Assembly (NCBI GenBank): GCA_028874175.1
Contig: JAPPLN010000001.1
Location: 26,296 to 90,295 of the forward strand
DNA: 64,000 bases
Reading direction: 5' to 3'
Source: Chloroflexota bacterium
GTDB taxonomy: Bacteria > Chloroflexota > UBA11872
Shown here: piece by piece, positions 62,301-64,000 of the stretch
How the letters are laid out: each line of letters opens with the position of its first letter
Numbering within the stretch: position 1 is the first letter of the stretch
The notes under the pieces: generated by a model
Database searches by the model: none
What the model was told of the DNA's origin: nothing
The model's input: only the letters and a program-made list of their open reading frames with translations
Position numbers and translations under genes: made by a program

Positions 62301-63773
62301 CTACAGCCCACTCACCTTCACCGTCGAGACCCGGCGCTCAGCCAAGTGCACCCGCCGCACCACGTGGTTATTCGTATCCGCCACAAACAGCACCCCGTCC
62401 GCCAGCGACACCCCGCCCGGCTCATGAAACCTGGCCTCCGCCAGCCCGCCGTCCGCGTCCCCGTGCTCCGTATCCCCCGCAAACGACGTAATCAGTCGTC
62501 CAGCCGGATCCACCGCCTTGAGCTTGTTGTTGTACGTATCCGCGATAAACACGCCCTCCGCCCCCGCTGCCACCCCCAGCGGATGCTGCAACCGGATCGA
62601 CGTCCCCTGCCCGTCCACGTCCCCAAAGTCGAATAGCCCCACGCCCGCGATCGTCCGCGCGTCGCCCCGACCGTCCAGCGGCAACGTGCGAATCGCGCTC
62701 GTCTCGCTATCCGCCACCAGCAGACGGTCCCCGTGCACCGCCAGCCCGCTCGGCTGCGCCAGCTGCGCCGTGTCCAGCGGCCCGTCCTGCAAATTCTCGA
62801 TCCCCGAGCCCGCGTACGGCCCAACCATCCCGTCCGCCGGATCCATCGCCCAGACCTGGTGCATCCCCGCCATGGCGATGAACAGCCGCCCGTCGTGCCA
62901 GGCCAGATCCCACGGTGAGGCCAGTTCGGCTGTTGCCGCGGGGTGCGACCCCGGCGCCGGATACCCCCGAGCCCCCGTCCCCGCCACAGTCGACACCTCG
63001 CCCGATCCAAGGTCGATCCGACGAATCCGGTGGTTCTCCGTATCCGCCACATATAGGTCGTCGCCAACCACCGCCAGCCCCTGCGGATACGTAAACCGCG
63101 CCTCGGAGGCCGCCCCGTCCCGGTGCCCCTCCTCCGACGACCCGAACACTCGCCGCACCGCGCCCTCGTGGTCCGTCTCGATAATCCGGTGATGCCCCGA
63201 GTCCGCGATATACAGCGCGTCGCCGGTCGCCAGCACCTTCCCTGGAAACGCCAGCCCCGTCTCCGAGTCCGGCGCCCGCTCCATCACGTCCAGCGGCGCA
63301 TCCGTCACCACGCCATTCGGCCGGTGCTCGTTCAGGATGCGCGTCACTGCCCGGTCCAGCGCCTCGAACGGTGCCTCGCCCGAATGAAACCCGATCACGT
63401 GCCCCAGCGGGTCCACAAACACCATCGTCGGCCACGCCCGCACCCCGTACGTCTGCCAGATCTGGAAATCCCGGTCATTCACCACCGGGTGCTCCAGCCG
63501 GTGACGCCGCGCCGCGTAGCGCACATTGAAGGTCTCGCGCTCCGCCGGGAACTTCGGCGTGTGCACCCCCACCACCGCCAGCGCCGGACCATGCTTCTCT
63601 TCGAGTTTCCGCAACTGCGGAAATAGCTGCAGGCAGTTAATTCAGCAGAACGTCCAGAAGTCCAGGATCACCAGCCGGCCCTGCAGGTCCGCCATGCGAA
63701 CCGGCCGCCGCGTATTGGCCCACTCCAACCCCTCCGGAAACTCCGGCGCCGGAATCGGCGTCTGCGTCGCCAT
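62301..63773 (-). CDS. candidate selenoprotein: UxxC thioredoxin-like protein with NHL propeller
   Basis: This gene reads as 490 residues from the ATG at 63773 (GGAGGG upstream) if the in-frame TGA at codon 44 is translated as selenocysteine. The track shows only the part after the TGA. Residues ~1-150 form a thioredoxin-like domain, with LVILDFWTFC43-U44-INC47 as the redox site, VVGVHTPKF, and the cis-Pro segment VRAWPTMVFVD. From ~175 to the end are about six NHL blades (LYIADSGHHRIIE, LYVADTENHRIRR, VFIADTYNNKLKA). The layout matches NHLRC2-like proteins, which carry CCINC at this site. It is probably a cytosolic redox protein. A TGC-to-TGA mutation or sequencing error is the alternative. 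Confidence 0.75.
63606..63623 (-). promoter_or_regulatory. bacterial SECIS-like hairpin downstream of the TGA
   Basis: On the coding strand TTTCCGC-AGTT-GCGGAAA forms a perfect 7-bp stem with a 4-nt loop. The loop has G at its second position followed by U. The loop begins 26 nt after the TGA, inside the 16-37 nt window known for bacterial SECIS elements, and the hairpin lies within the coding frame. Confidence 0.6.
63642..63644 (-). other. in-frame TGA, predicted selenocysteine codon
   Basis: The TGA is codon 44 of the NHL-thioredoxin frame. It sits exactly where the Cys relative at 7019-8389 has the first Cys of its CINC redox motif. Frames on both sides are open and family-consistent. Confidence 0.7.
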
Positions 63774-63886
63774 CCACCCACCCTCCAATCATCCCTCCCC
63801 AGTCTCCCACGCCCCCGAACATTCATGGCTTGTGGCCCAGGCTGCGCGCAGCCTGGGACCTCCCCAACCCGTTCGTCGTGAGCCGG

Positions 63887-63940
63887 CCTGAAGTCTGTCG
63901 AAGAGCCTGCTCCGAGCCCGTCGCGGAGCCTGCCCTGAGT
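63887..63940. repeat. degenerate intergenic repeat at the window end
   Basis: Two related segments, cctgaagtctgtcgaagagcc and cctgccctgagttcgccgaa, resemble the dispersed CCTGAGCTTGTCGAAGG-type intergenic repeat of many environmental genomes. Positions 63774-64000 otherwise show no gene. Confidence 0.4.
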
Positions 63941-64000
63941 TCGCCGAATGGGGCCCGAGTAGAGCCACATCCGTCAACCCACCTGCAACCCAGCGCCGTC

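Noticed and set aside
62301-63614. NHL protein starting at the TTG at 63614, as in the ORF track
   Set aside because: This start would cut the thioredoxin fold after its active-site helix begins. The frame upstream of the TGA encodes the missing strand and redox motif and has a proper ATG and ribosome binding site.

Overview
The window is about 65% GC, densely coded and purely bacterial. It carries three tRNA genes, infC, aspS, polX, rarA, nadC, hisI and ogt, and is best read as ordinary chromosome with several accessory islands. There is no rRNA, CRISPR array, recognisable prophage or intact insertion sequence. The gene mix points, as an inference only, to a Chloroflexota lineage of the SAR202/Dehalococcoidia or sponge-associated type: several phytanoyl-CoA dioxygenase-like enzymes, sugar-phosphate isomerase/epimerases, a DUF2961 (GH172) protein, a sulfatase-like hydrolase, DUF362, a TMTC-like TPR protein, and MoxR/DUF58/DUF4129 proteins. 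Other high-GC phyla are not excluded. The first 66 bases include a C14G12 run that may be an assembly edge.

Layout. 0.2-10.5 kb: dTDP-glucose dehydratase, a CPBP protease, tRNA-Arg(GCG), an aldo/keto reductase, a membrane-anchored sulfite-oxidase-type molybdoenzyme, two PhyH enzymes flanking a small partner protein, and a split DipZ-like thiol-redox pair (thioredoxin-like protein plus CcdA). 10.5-18.5 kb: tRNA-Cys, then a long minus-strand run of PolX, SDR, DHDPS-like aldolase, TIM-barrel isomerase, 3-hydroxyisobutyrate dehydrogenase-like protein, a holin-like membrane protein and a winged-helix/DnaQ/GIY-YIG fusion. 18.7-29.8 kb: a tiny zinc-ribbon gene with a near-leaderless promoter, large membrane proteins, 3-hydroxyacyl-CoA dehydrogenase, a MOP-type flippase, a TDH-like epimerase and a TMTC/TPR membrane protein. 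30-35.7 kb: sulfatase-like hydrolase, Fic protein, an AT-rich array of six 13-bp half-sites, a GH172 protein and a Tat-type M23 peptidase. 35.8-39 kb: hisI, gmhA, a heptose kinase and a sugar epimerase, consistent with activated heptose synthesis, with a 15/16 parS match between the last two. 39-45.9 kb: DUF362, Gfo/Idh, SGNH esterase, an aspartic-protease bicistron, an isomerase, a second PhyH/partner pair and a 3-hydroxyacyl-CoA dehydrogenase remnant. 45.8-57.9 kb: htrA-moxR-DUF58-DUF4129-rarA on the minus strand, nadC, ogt, a second moxR, tRNA-Gly and a phosphatase-like/beta-propeller membrane protein. 57.9-64 kb: infC, aspS, an esterase, an orphan antitoxin and an NHL-repeat thioredoxin.

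The most striking signal is in the last gene. The ORF track starts the NHL protein after an in-frame TGA, but the frame continues upstream to a good ATG. The TGA falls exactly at the first Cys of the thioredoxin CxxC motif (FWTFC-TGA-INC). A perfect 7-bp hairpin with an AGUU loop begins 18 nt downstream, the geometry of a bacterial SECIS. The Cys-containing relative at 7019-8389 reads FWTFGCINC at the same place. The gene is therefore a strong candidate selenoprotein. The second notable structure is the duplicated 13-7-13-8-13 half-site array upstream of the Fic gene.
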